A DNA stretch of 64,000 nt, taken from Paucibacter sp. KBW04 (GTDB lineage Bacteria; Pseudomonadota; Gammaproteobacteria; Burkholderiales; Burkholderiaceae_C). Position numbers and translations under genes: made by a program. The stretch is taken from assembly GCF_003852425.1 (NCBI RefSeq), contig NZ_QAJN01000013.1, forward strand, positions 50,077 through 114,076. The letters are read 5' to 3'. The notes beneath the pieces were generated by a model. It had not been told where the DNA came from. It did no database searches and saw nothing but the letters and a program-made list of their open reading frames with translations. Positions 57,340-64,000 of the stretch are shown here, piece by piece. Position 1 is the first letter of the stretch. Each line of letters begins with the position of its first letter.

Positions 57340-59667
57340 ATGGATAGACGTCAATTCCTGCGCCATTCGGTGCTGCAGGCCGGTGCCCTGATCACCGCCT
57401 CTTCGGTTCTCACCGGCCTCAGCGGCTGCGGCGGCGGTGGTGCCGACGGCGAGACCATCCTGCCCCTGCCCGACACCTTCCCCGGCAGCAGCACGCCCCT
57501 GCCCGACACCCCGGCCGCCACGGGCGCCTTCAAGTTCCCGCAAAGCATCGCCTCGGGCGACCCCAAGCCCGATGGCGCCCTGCTGTGGGCCCGCATCGTG
57601 CCGGCCGCGGCCGACGATATTGCCACCAGCGCCACGGCCGCTAACTTCAAGGTCAAGCTGCGCATCACGAGCGCCGACAACAGCGCCTCGCTGGGTGGCA
57701 ACACCGCCATGAGCGGCACGCTGGATGCCGAGGTCGACGTGCCGGTCTACGCCTTCTACGACAACACCCTGCGCCACCGCATCAGCGGCCTCAAGCCCGC
57801 CACGGTCTATTACTACCAATTCACCGCGGGTGACAGCCGCTCCAAGCTGGGCCGCTTCAAAACCGCCCCGGCGGCAGACGCCGATATCGACACGCTCAAG
57901 TTCGCCTACATGACCTGCCAGGACTGGAGCGTCAACCACTGGGCCGGCATGACGGCGCTGGCGCAGGAGAACCTGGACTTCATCGTCCACCTGGGCGACT
58001 ACATCTACGAGGCCGTGGGCGCCAGCTACCAGGCCGGTGGCGTTGAGGCGGCACATACGGCGCTGACCCTGCCCGACGGCGGCGCCTTGGACGGTGGCGG
58101 CAAGTTCGCCAACACCCTCAACGATTACCGCTACCTCTACAAACGCTACCGCAGCGACCCGCGCCTGCAAGCCCTGCACGAGCGCTTTGCCTTTGTGGCC
58201 ATCTGGGACGACCACGAGTTCTCCGACGACTGCTGGCAAGACCGCGAGACCTACGACAACGGCACCTACAACGCGACCACCGGCGGAGACAACACCGCCC
58301 AACCGAACCGCCGCCGTGGCGCCAGCCAGGCTTGGTTCGAGTTCATGCCGGCCGATGTCTCCTTCACCCTGGACCCCGGCCTGGGCATCAGCAATATCCG
58401 CATCTACCGCGACCTCAAGTTCGGCCGCCTGATGCATCTGGTGATGACCGACGAGCGCCTCTACCGTGCCGACCACCTGATCCCCGAGGCCGCACCCAGC
58501 CCCCTGACCGGCCAGCCCCTTGGCTCCATCGGCGCGCGCTATATGGTGCCCGAGAGCAGCCTGGCCGATGTGGAGGCGCAAAAGATCGCCGGCGCCACCG
58601 CCAAGGGCTTGCCCGACCCCTACACCCTGGTCAGCGTGCTGGGCACCAGCCAACGCCAGTGGTGGATGGACACGATGAAAGGCTCCACCGCCCTGTGGAA
58701 GATCTGGGGCAATGAGACCTCGCTCTTGAAGATGAGCGTGGATGGCGCCAAGCTGCCCACCGCTCCGGCCGCCTTCAAAACCCGCTTCATCCTGAACGCC
58801 GACCAATGGGACGGTTATGACGCCGAGCGCAAGCTGCTGATGAAGCATCTGGCCAGCAACAAGATCAGCAATGTGGTGGCGGTGACGGGCGACATCCACG
58901 CCTTCTTCGCCGGTGTGGTGATGGACGACTACAAGGCCGCCACGCCCACGCCGGTGATGGTGGACCTGGTGACGGCCGGCATCTCCAGCAATTCCTTCTA
59001 CAGCTACTTCCAGGGTGCCGCCAGCCAGCCTGCGTTTGCCCCGGTGCAGCCCCTGGTACAGACCAGCGAAGCCGGCGCGGAAGGCATTGCCATCCAGATG
59101 CTGTCGGCCGCCATCGCCCTGGGCGCGGGCGTCACCGACCTCAGCAATACCGCCGCCGTGCAGGCCGCGGTGGCTGGGGCGATTGGCGCGGGCATCATCC
59201 CTGCCGCCGCAGTGCAGGCCACGGCGGGCCTGAGCACGGCAGCCATCAACACCTTTGACGAAACCCTGGCCGGCAATATGGGCGGCGTGATCGCGGGCAC
59301 CATCGCCGCCTTGGCCGGTGCATCCAAATCAGTGGCGGCCATGACCTTGTTCGGCCTGATCCGCCAGAAGCTGGCCACGGCGCTGGGCATCCCCGCCAAC
59401 TTCGTGCCGACCAGCGAGGTCGTCAAACGCCTCAACCCCTTCGCCAATAGCACGACCGGTGTGCCGCCTGCGGTCAACAACCCCTGGCTGCGCGTTGCCG
59501 ACTCCGACGCCCAAGGCTTCGCGGTGGTCAGCCTGAGCAAGACCGAGCTGCTGTGCGAGTTCCGCAAGGTCGCCAAGCTCAGCGGCGGCGTGGCCCCCAC
59601 CACGCCGGTGGCCTCCGTCACCCAGCTGCGGGTGCCGGTGGGCAAGGTGGAGGTGAATATCGCTTAG
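57340..59667 (+). CDS. PhoD-like alkaline phosphatase D family protein
   Basis: The 775-residue protein has a twin-arginine-like leader (MDRRQFLRHSVLQAGALITASSVLTGLSGCGGGG) with a possible lipobox LSGC. The PhoD N-terminal beta domain (FKFPQSIASGDPKPDGALLWARIV) and the metal-binding metallophosphatase core follow: YMTCQDW, DFIVHLGDYIYEAVG near 210, WDDHEFSDDCW near 290 and VTGDIHAFFAG near 515. A long Ala-rich C-terminal region (roughly 580-690) is an insertion absent from most PhoD proteins. It would hydrolyse phosphodiesters or phospholipids at the cell surface. Its TAG stop overlaps the left end of a palindromic element. Confidence 0.9.
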   Translation: MDRRQFLRHSVLQAGALITASSVLTGLSGCGGGGADGETILPLPDTFPGSSTPLPDTPAATGAFKFPQSIASGDPKPDGALLWARIVPAAADDIATSATAANFKVKLRITSADNSASLGGNTAMSGTLDAEVDVPVYAFYDNTLRHRISGLKPATVYYYQFTAGDSRSKLGRFKTAPAADADIDTLKFAYMTCQDWSVNHWAGMTALAQENLDFIVHLGDYIYEAVGASYQAGGVEAAHTALTLPDGGALDGGGKFANTLNDYRYLYKRYRSDPRLQALHERFAFVAIWDDHEFSDDCWQDRETYDNGTYNATTGGDNTAQPNRRRGASQAWFEFMPADVSFTLDPGLGISNIRIYRDLKFGRLMHLVMTDERLYRADHLIPEAAPSPLTGQPLGSIGARYMVPESSLADVEAQKIAGATAKGLPDPYTLVSVLGTSQRQWWMDTMKGSTALWKIWGNETSLLKMSVDGAKLPTAPAAFKTRFILNADQWDGYDAERKLLMKHLASNKISNVVAVTGDIHAFFAGVVMDDYKAATPTPVMVDLVTAGISSNSFYSYFQGAASQPAFAPVQPLVQTSEAGAEGIAIQMLSAAIALGAGVTDLSNTAAVQAAVAGAIGAGIIPAAAVQATAGLSTAAINTFDETLAGNMGGVIAGTIAALAGASKSVAAMTLFGLIRQKLATALGIPANFVPTSEVVKRLNPFANSTTGVPPAVNNPWLRVADSDAQGFAVVSLSKTELLCEFRKVAKLSGGVAPTTPVASVTQLRVPVGKVEVNIA

Positions 59668-59895
59668 AACTTGTCCGTGAATAGCGGGGTTGAGGATGGC
59701 GAGGCGATTTGGATGCAGAGCAAGGCTGAGTCCGGACTCAAGATGCCCTGAGGGCATCTTGATGCCTGACGAAGGACAGACCCTCTGGGTCTGGCGCAAA
59801 TCCTCGCGATACCCAAAGGTATCGCGAGGATTTGCAACGCAGCCCTGCGTTCAAAGCGTCCGCCAGCCGACCCCAGCTATTTGCGGATAAGTTCT
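59666..59895. repeat. Palindromic intergenic element (type B), 230 bp
   Basis: Most of the 330-base spacer 59668-59997 is this element. Its ends are imperfect inverted repeats (AGAACTTGTCCG at 59666; reverse complement of the right end AGAACTTATCCG). It contains an 11-bp stem CAAGATGCCCT/AGGGCATCTTG (59739-59761), a 7-bp stem CAGACCC/GGGTCTG (59777-59793) and an 18-bp perfect stem with a 4-base loop (59796-59813/59818-59835). It shares ATTTGCAACGCAGCC with the element at 28522. The left end supplies the TAG stop of the phosphatase. Confidence 0.85.
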
Positions 59896-59944
59896 CAATG
59901 AACCGAAGCCTGGGGCGGGGCGTCAAGCCTCGTCCCAGGCTTGC

Positions 59945-59987
59945 TTGACAGTCATAAATCCCATGTTAAAGTGATATCACCTTTAAC
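59945..59987 (+). promoter_or_regulatory. Promoter with palindromic operator of SPFH-arc operon
   Basis: TTGACA (59945-59950) and TAAAGT (59967-59972), spaced 16 bases, form a sigma70-like promoter. Overlapping the -10 is a 23-base near-palindrome (59965-59987) with inner GTGATATCAC (59971-59980) and outer GTTAAA/TTTAAC. A GGAGG ribosome site follows at 59988. The placement suits repression, probably by the Arc-type protein encoded two genes on. Confidence 0.7.
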
Positions 59988-59997
59988 GGAGGATGAC

Positions 59998-60894
59998 ATG
60001 ACAAATCAAGAACAAAACCTGCGCGTCGAGAAGGCCGCTCACACCCACAACGGCTATCTCGCCATCGTCCTCAGCCTGGCCACTTTTGCCGTGGGTGCCA
60101 CCTTGGTCACCACCGGTCGCGCCATCGGGCCCTTGGCCCCCTTTATTGGCGTCGTCTTGCTTCTACTGGGCTTTCTCGCCCTGGCCGGCCTCTATATGCA
60201 GCAGCCCAATGAGGCGCGCATCCTGACCCTGTTTGGCCGCTACTGCGGCACCGACCGCAGCGAAGGCCTGCGCTGGGCCAACCCCTTGACGATCAAGCGC
60301 AAGATCTCGCTGCGTTCGCGCAACCTGAACGCGCCCACTCTGAAGGTCAATGACAAGCGCGGCAACCCGGTGGAAATCAGCGCAGCGGTCGTCTGGCGCG
60401 TGCAAGACACGGCTCGCGCCGTCTTCGAGGTGGATGACTACGAAGCCTATGTGCGCATCCAGGCCGAGGCCGCCATCCGCCACCTGGCCGCGCAGTTTGC
60501 CTACGACGAAGGCGATGAAGTCCTCGGCAACGAGATCACCCTGCGCGCCGGCCAAGATGAGGTGGCCGCCGCTTTGATCACGCAGTTGCAAGAGCGCCTG
60601 GGTGATGCGGGCGTGCAGGTGCAAGACGCCAAGATCACGCATCTGGCCTATGCCCCTGAGATCGCCCAGGTGATGCTGCGGCGCCAGCAGGCCGAGGCCA
60701 TCATCAGCGCGCGTAAGAAGATCGTGATGGGCGCGGTGAGCATGGTGGAAGAAGCCCTCAAAGGCCTGAGCGAGCGATCCATCGTCGAGCTGGACGACGA
60801 ACGCAAGGCCGCCATGGTTTCCAATCTGCTGGTGGTGCTGTGCTCAGACAAAGAGACGCAGCCCATCGTCAACACCGGCACGCTGTACAACTGA
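59998..60894 (+). CDS. SPFH-domain membrane protein
   Basis: The 298-residue protein (ATG 59998, GGAGG at 59988) has two N-terminal helices ([19 protein letters not shown] and [17 protein letters not shown]) followed by an SPFH/band-7 domain: [72 protein letters not shown], and a coiled-coil C-terminal ([26 protein letters not shown]). Slipin/stomatin-like proteins form membrane scaffolds. The gene is linked to an Arc-type repressor, a recurring pair. Confidence 0.9.
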   Translation: MTNQEQNLRVEKAAHTHNGYLAIVLSLATFAVGATLVTTGRAIGPLAPFIGVVLLLLGFLALAGLYMQQPNEARILTLFGRYCGTDRSEGLRWANPLTIKRKISLRSRNLNAPTLKVNDKRGNPVEISAAVVWRVQDTARAVFEVDDYEAYVRIQAEAAIRHLAAQFAYDEGDEVLGNEITLRAGQDEVAAALITQLQERLGDAGVQVQDAKITHLAYAPEIAQVMLRRQQAEAIISARKKIVMGAVSMVEEALKGLSERSIVELDDERKAAMVSNLLVVLCSDKETQPIVNTGTLYN

Positions 60895-60922
60895 GCCAGC
60901 GCCACCACCGCTCATCTGACCC

Positions 60923-61138
60923 ATGGCCAGCCCCGACAAGAAAAGCTTCGCCCTGCGCCTGGACCCGGCGCTGTGGGCCGAGATCGAGCGCATGGCCGCG
61001 CAAGAGCTGCGTTCGGCCAATGCTCAGATCGAGTACCTGCTACGCGACGCCCTGGCCCGGCGCGGCATCAAACCGGCGGTGAACCGCAGCCCGCGTGGCA
61101 GGCCGCCGAAGCAGGCCGAGGACGCCGATGAGTTGTAG
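60923..61138 (+). CDS. Arc-family ribbon-helix-helix DNA-binding protein
   Basis: The 71-residue protein has a ribbon-helix-helix core: beta strand KSFALRLDPALWAEIERMAAQELRSANAQIEYLLRDALARRG, typical of Arc/MetJ-type repressors, then a basic Pro-rich tail (VNRSPRGRPPKQAE). It is 28 bases after the SPFH gene on the same transcript. It may bind the palindrome at 59965-59987 and control its own operon (inference). No toxin-type partner is present. Confidence 0.9.
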   Translation: MASPDKKSFALRLDPALWAEIERMAAQELRSANAQIEYLLRDALARRGIKPAVNRSPRGRPPKQAEDADEL

Positions 61139-61164
61139 GGCGGGTTAGCGCAGCGTAACCCGCC
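61139..61164. repeat. Small palindromic repeat
   Basis: GGCGGGTTA (61139-61147) and TAACCCGCC (61156-61164) form a perfect 9-bp stem with an 8-base loop immediately after the Arc gene's stop, between convergent genes. Repeats with a GGGTTAGCG core of this type are widespread in proteobacterial genomes; here it may serve as a terminator. Confidence 0.7.
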
Positions 61165-61180
61165 ATGCCACCGCCGCCAG

Positions 61181-61525
61181 CTAAGACTCCGGGTCGAACA
61201 TGAACTCCCGCAACTCCTGCGCGCACTGACAGGCCGCCGCGATCTTTGCCGCCCAGTGTTCGGCCTCAGTTCGAGTCGCGACCTTGAGCACGCAAAAGCC
61301 GCCATTCAAGCGACTCGTCTCGGCATAGGTTCCTGGCGCCGCCTTCCCCTCTCCGCTCACCAAAACCGGTGCGACGGCCTCGTCAACACCACCGCCGAAC
61401 ACATACACCCCTGCCGCCTTGGCCTCGCGAATCACGGCGCGGGCGGCATCGCCGACCGAGGGCAGGTCCGCGGCGGCGATGTGACTCATGGCCGAACTGG
61501 GGAAGGAGATGAGGTAGTGGTTCAT
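61181..61525 (-). CDS. YCII-related protein
   Basis: The 114-residue cytosolic protein (ATG 61525) has the YCII fold pattern: MNHYLISFPSSAMSHI at the start, VIREAKAAGVYVFGGGVDEAVAPVLVSGEGK in the middle and LNGGFCVLKVATRTEAEHWAAKIAAACQCAQELREFMFDPES at the end. Such proteins form ferredoxin-like dimers with roles in degradation or sigma-factor (SigF) regulation, and function here is unknown. It begins a run of small minus-strand genes. Confidence 0.82.
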   Translation of the reverse strand: MNHYLISFPSSAMSHIAAADLPSVGDAARAVIREAKAAGVYVFGGGVDEAVAPVLVSGEGKAAPGTYAETSRLNGGFCVLKVATRTEAEHWAAKIAAACQCAQELREFMFDPES

Positions 61526-61556
61526 GGGCGAACTCTTGCAACTGATTGGCTTCAGT

Positions 61557-62117
61557 CTAGTCACCGCGGCGAACGTACTTCGCGGCGTACTTGCCGCTGT
61601 CACAGTAAATGAGCATCTGCCCACCGCTCTCAAGGTCCAACAGTACGGCATCGCTGTGCACTGGGACGCGCGCGCCGGTGAGCAGCTGAGCCCCTGCCCG
61701 AATCTTTGAGTATTCCGAGAAGCACTTGTACACCATGGATGCTGCTGTGGACTTGAAAGGCTTAGTTCCGCCGTTCCCGTGCAGGAAGGCTAGGCCAAGG
61801 CAGTGCTCACCGATGCTCGCATCGACAGAGCGGTGGCCAGCGATTGAAATTGGCTTGATCCCACGCGCGTCAAGGCTGCCCTTTGCCTTGTCAACGTGGA
61901 TTGGAATGACGAGATCCTCAGCGTCACCGTGGTTCAGGCTTAGCAAGAAGTACCGAGGAAACCGTGATTCTTTCCCGTCACTCGCGAGCTGCGCCAGTGG
62001 CCCGAAGCTCTGCTGCACCAGGGCCGCCAGGTCTTTTGTCCTGAGAATTCCCTGTGCCAACACCGAGCTCTCGGTGCAAGCCAACAAGAACACGACGAGA
62101 AGGTGCAAGGGTCGCAT
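61557..62117 (-). CDS. Exported hypothetical protein
   Basis: The 186-residue protein (ATG 62117) has a signal peptide (LHLLVVFLLACTESSVLA, with a possible lipobox LLAC). The mature body contains DLAALVQQSFGPLAQLASDGKESRFPRYFLLSLNHGDAEDLVIPIHVD, a His-containing centre (IGEHCLGLAFLHGNGG) and a Cys-containing C-terminus (ASMVYKCFSEYSKI, MLIYCDSGKYAAKYV). I do not recognise the family. Two genes follow on either side at short spacing. The lower GC and codon use, compared with the core genes to the left, suggest acquisition. Confidence 0.6.
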   Translation of the reverse strand: MRPLHLLVVFLLACTESSVLAQGILRTKDLAALVQQSFGPLAQLASDGKESRFPRYFLLSLNHGDAEDLVIPIHVDKAKGSLDARGIKPISIAGHRSVDASIGEHCLGLAFLHGNGGTKPFKSTAASMVYKCFSEYSKIRAGAQLLTGARVPVHSDAVLLDLESGGQMLIYCDSGKYAAKYVRRGD

Positions 62118-62203
62118 CTAAGGGATAGCTCCTTCAGACTGTAGCGATGATGAACTGGTGAGCGTAGCGCGGCCAGATGGCAGTGGCCCGCTCCAGCAAG
62201 CTG

Positions 62204-62587
62204 TTAGGGCTCAGCATCCGCCAGAGCCAAGATGGCAACGACTTCGCATATTGCGGTCTTCCTGGGGCCTTCGACAAAGTAGCCTTTGGTGCCCAGTTGG
62301 ATTCGCTTCGCATGTTCTGTTCGCATATCGGCATTGAGGATGTACATATCCGCGAGTCCTTCTGCTGGAACACATTGATCATCAGGAAACACTGCGCCGG
62401 CTGCGGAGACGAACTCAGGCCAAATACACCAAATTCCATCTACCAGTGGATCGTCACCTTCGTAAAGGAAGTCGGATCGGATGTGCTGGAAAGGCAGCGT
62501 TTTCCTTCCGCCTTCGCTTTCGCTCAGAAACCTGTAGCGAACACGGAAGTCTGGTCCGGTGCCTCTTTGATCTCGGTATGAAGCCAT
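62204..62587 (-). CDS. Hypothetical protein, EF-Tu-domain-III-like
   Basis: Read from ATG 62587 (a TTG four codons earlier is possible) the 127-residue product is beta-rich: FRVRYRFLSESEGGRKTLPFQHIRSDFLYEGDDPLVDGIWCIWPEF, LADMYILNADMRTEHAKRIQLGTKGYFVEGPRKTAICEVVAILAL. The order of blocks resembles the EF-Tu domain III-like small proteins of accessory regions (recollection, low certainty). The TAA stop is embedded in CCCTAAC, see the findings. Function not assigned. Confidence 0.55.
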   Translation of the reverse strand: MASYRDQRGTGPDFRVRYRFLSESEGGRKTLPFQHIRSDFLYEGDDPLVDGIWCIWPEFVSAAGAVFPDDQCVPAEGLADMYILNADMRTEHAKRIQLGTKGYFVEGPRKTAICEVVAILALADAEP

Positions 62588-62761
62588 ATGAGCACTCAAG
62601 AATGAAAGAGGCTTCCCCGTCCCGAGCTAGCCGCGTTGCGGCGTGAAACGGTGAAGCTGGAACACCCAAGGATCAGCGGGATCTGCAATGGGACACCCAT
62701 GCAAAAGCCACATCTGATTTGGTCAAAAATTGGGAGGGCGTCCCAGACCTTCAGACCACAG

Positions 62762-63472
62762 CTACGCCCGCATTTCTTCGGGTTTGCCAGGCCGCCCTAA
62801 AGACTTTATGTGTTCTATGTCAGTTGGCTTTAGATCGAACCATTTGCCTTCGAGCCTCTGAGATCGAAAGTGATCGTGAAGGGCTCTTTCGGCTTCTGTG
62901 TAGTTGTCGAAATACGCAAAGTGCTCGACTGAGAACCGGAAAGGAAGCTTGACTTCAAACAAGCGTGTTCTCGACTTCATACTTATTGTCTTGCCAATCT
63001 TGAACCCGTACTCCGACCGAAGTAGATACACGAACCCAGGCGTTGCGATTGTCGGAAGGCGACGCGCGATTCCAGTCATTGGCTTTCTAGCAGAGAACGC
63101 CAGTTGATCGAGGTCTGCAAAGCGCTCTGCAAATAGATCGGCTAACCCATAACGCTGAATGACAGAGTCAGCGAAGCCAAAGAGGACCTTGCTTCGCCAG
63201 TGCGTGCGTCCGGCAGGCAAAGGCTTAAGAACTATTTGTACTTCGCGCCAATCCATTCGCATGCCTTCGTCGCATTTGTCTAGGCACACGCCAAGTGCGC
63301 TGACATTACCGACCAACTCTTCTTCATCCCAGGCCGCGAAAGCCACCCCTTCACCCGGTTGAACTCGACGCAGCATTTCACTTGGCGCAGAAAGCAAGTC
63401 GTTGCTGAACGGGGAAAAGCTTGCGGATAGGCCGGAAGGAGCTAGGCGCCAGTAGTTCTTGATGTTGATCAT
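62762..63472 (-). CDS. GIY-YIG nuclease with PUA/EVE-like N-terminal domain
   Basis: The 236-residue protein (ATG 63472) has a C-terminal GIY-YIG/T5orf172-type nuclease: GFVYLL (146-151), FKIGKT (157-162), Arg168 or Arg170, catalytic Glu195 in TEAERALHDHF and EGKWF (208-212). The first 130 residues begin NYWRLAPSG and include RVQPGEGVAFAAWDEEELVG and DWREVQIVLKPLP, a pattern like PUA/EVE-type modified-base readers, but this is only pattern recognition. Such a fusion would fit modification-dependent restriction of foreign DNA. It has no methylase partner nearby. Confidence 0.75.
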   Translation of the reverse strand: MINIKNYWRLAPSGLSASFSPFSNDLLSAPSEMLRRVQPGEGVAFAAWDEEELVGNVSALGVCLDKCDEGMRMDWREVQIVLKPLPAGRTHWRSKVLFGFADSVIQRYGLADLFAERFADLDQLAFSARKPMTGIARRLPTIATPGFVYLLRSEYGFKIGKTISMKSRTRLFEVKLPFRFSVEHFAYFDNYTEAERALHDHFRSQRLEGKWFDLKPTDIEHIKSLGRPGKPEEMRA

Positions 63473-63508
63473 GGAGCGGAGCTCATTTGTGTCGCCTAGC
63501 GTCGCAAC

Positions 63509-63871
63509 TTAGCGGGCGGCAAAGCCCCCCGCTGCAGTGAAAGATTTAGCATCGTCGACCTGACGAGGAGGCACGGGCAAGCCACGAATCTCCTGCCAGT
63601 ATTCATCGTGCACGTCTGCGTCGATCACCGGACGAACATTGGTTGCGTAGAGACTGTCCCGCCCATTCTTCTTCGGGCCGGAGATCCAATAGCGGTCGCC
63701 CGTCTCGACGTCGAAGTAGTTGGACTTGAAGCCTGCGCCCTTCAGGCTTTGAAAGGATCGGCCTGCGTAGGAAATCGTTGCGCCAGTCTTGGAGAACGTG
63801 ACACGACCAATACGAGCCGGGCCGATCAATCCCTCGCCTTTAGACTCGATGTACATGATTCGGGTCTTCAT
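63509..63871 (-). CDS. Conserved hypothetical protein (accessory)
   Basis: Read from ATG 63871 (MKTRIMYIESKGEGL) the 120-residue protein is a small beta-rich domain: GPARIGRVTFSKTGATISYAGRSFQSLKGAGFKSNYFDVETGDRYWISGPKKNGRDSLYATNV, then DEYWQEIRGLPV. The same type of protein is common as a scattered accessory gene in many bacteria (recollection); function unknown. The ATG is 3 bases after a GTTGAAC sequence and a long hairpin lies just upstream, a cassette-like arrangement. The gene ahead (GIY-YIG) is 36 bases away on the same strand. Confidence 0.7.
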   Translation of the reverse strand: MKTRIMYIESKGEGLIGPARIGRVTFSKTGATISYAGRSFQSLKGAGFKSNYFDVETGDRYWISGPKKNGRDSLYATNVRPVIDADVHDEYWQEIRGLPVPPRQVDDAKSFTAAGGFAAR

Positions 63872-63901
63872 GATGTTCAACGTGTGAGATAAGCAGGCGA
63901 C

Positions 63902-63970
63902 GACGGTGTGACGCCAGGCCCGCGAGGCCGATGATAGACAAAGCGGCTTCGCGGGCCTGGCGGCACGCCG
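63902..63970. repeat. Long hairpin / attC-like palindrome
   Basis: CGCCAGGCCCGCGA (63911-63924) and its exact reverse complement (63948-63961) form a 14-bp stem; with a G-T wobble, GCC/GGC inside and an outer ACGGTGTG/CACGCCGT extension the arms reach about 27 bases around a 15-base loop. No gene is seen in 63872-64000. Confidence 0.75.
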
Positions 63971-64000
63971 TTGGCGCTCCGCTCGAGCGAATACGAAGGG

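Noticed and set aside
1..64000. tRNA, rRNA, CRISPR array or riboswitch
   Set aside because: No cloverleaf, regularly spaced repeats or recognised aptamer core was seen by eye; a covariance search would be needed to exclude small RNAs.

Overview
This is a GC-rich, densely packed chromosomal stretch that most resembles a Burkholderiales bacterium of the Roseateles/Paucibacter/Leptothrix kind. This is inferred from GC-biased codon use, PEP-CTERM-tagged secreted proteins, a fused indolepyruvate:ferredoxin oxidoreductase beside an Lrp regulator, a DUF1924 cytochrome operon and generally betaproteobacterial protein signatures. There is no rRNA or tRNA gene, no CRISPR array, no complete insertion sequence and no phage gene in view. 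Almost all of it is ordinary housekeeping and niche-adaptation content, with short intergenic palindromic repeats and one accessory stretch at the right end.

Left third (1-20 kb): a partial small gene, a periplasmic substrate-binding-like protein, a FAD dehydrogenase, methylglyoxal synthase (mgsA), an OmpR-type two-component pair, a PEP-CTERM protein, and a two-subunit molybdenum hydroxylase (isoquinoline 1-oxidoreductase-like). Next comes a five-gene minus-strand operon, DUF1924/SHP cytochrome - dihaem cytochrome c - cytochrome b561 - QseB-like regulator - QseC-like kinase, with a PmrA/QseB-type direct-repeat box in front of it. A CDF cation exporter, an OprB porin, a GH18 chitinase, two EamA-neighbourhood genes and a YbjQ protein follow.

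Middle (20-47 kb): a 0.65 kb two-armed inverted repeat with internal hairpins separates this from a lipoprotein, an Lrp regulator divergent from the indolepyruvate ferredoxin oxidoreductase, an acetyltransferase, and a Fur-box-preceded TIGR03118-type lipoprotein. An EamA/LysR cassette lies between a C-terminal S41 peptidase fragment and the complete S41 peptidase gene. Beside that lies the most unusual gene of the window, a single polypeptide joining a NodB polysaccharide deacetylase, a caspase-like protease domain, an EF-hand-like loop and TPRs. A Fur-box-preceded iron operon follows (TonB-dependent receptor, PepSY membrane protein, two-domain M16 peptidase), then a LysR gene divergent from a metallo-beta-lactamase-fold protein that lacks the usual metal ligands, and a hybrid histidine kinase.

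Right third (47-64 kb): a PhnZ-like HD protein, a cytochrome b561/YceI/YceI operon, a LytS/LytTR two-component operon, a second PEP-CTERM protein, YhhN, a FadL-type porin with a PhoD-type phosphatase, and an SPFH gene with an Arc-type repressor behind a palindromic operator. The last 3 kb are a run of small minus-strand genes of accessory character, including a GIY-YIG nuclease with a PUA/EVE-like N-terminus. Three kinds of palindromic intergenic element recur; two of them supply the TAG stop codon of a neighbouring gene.
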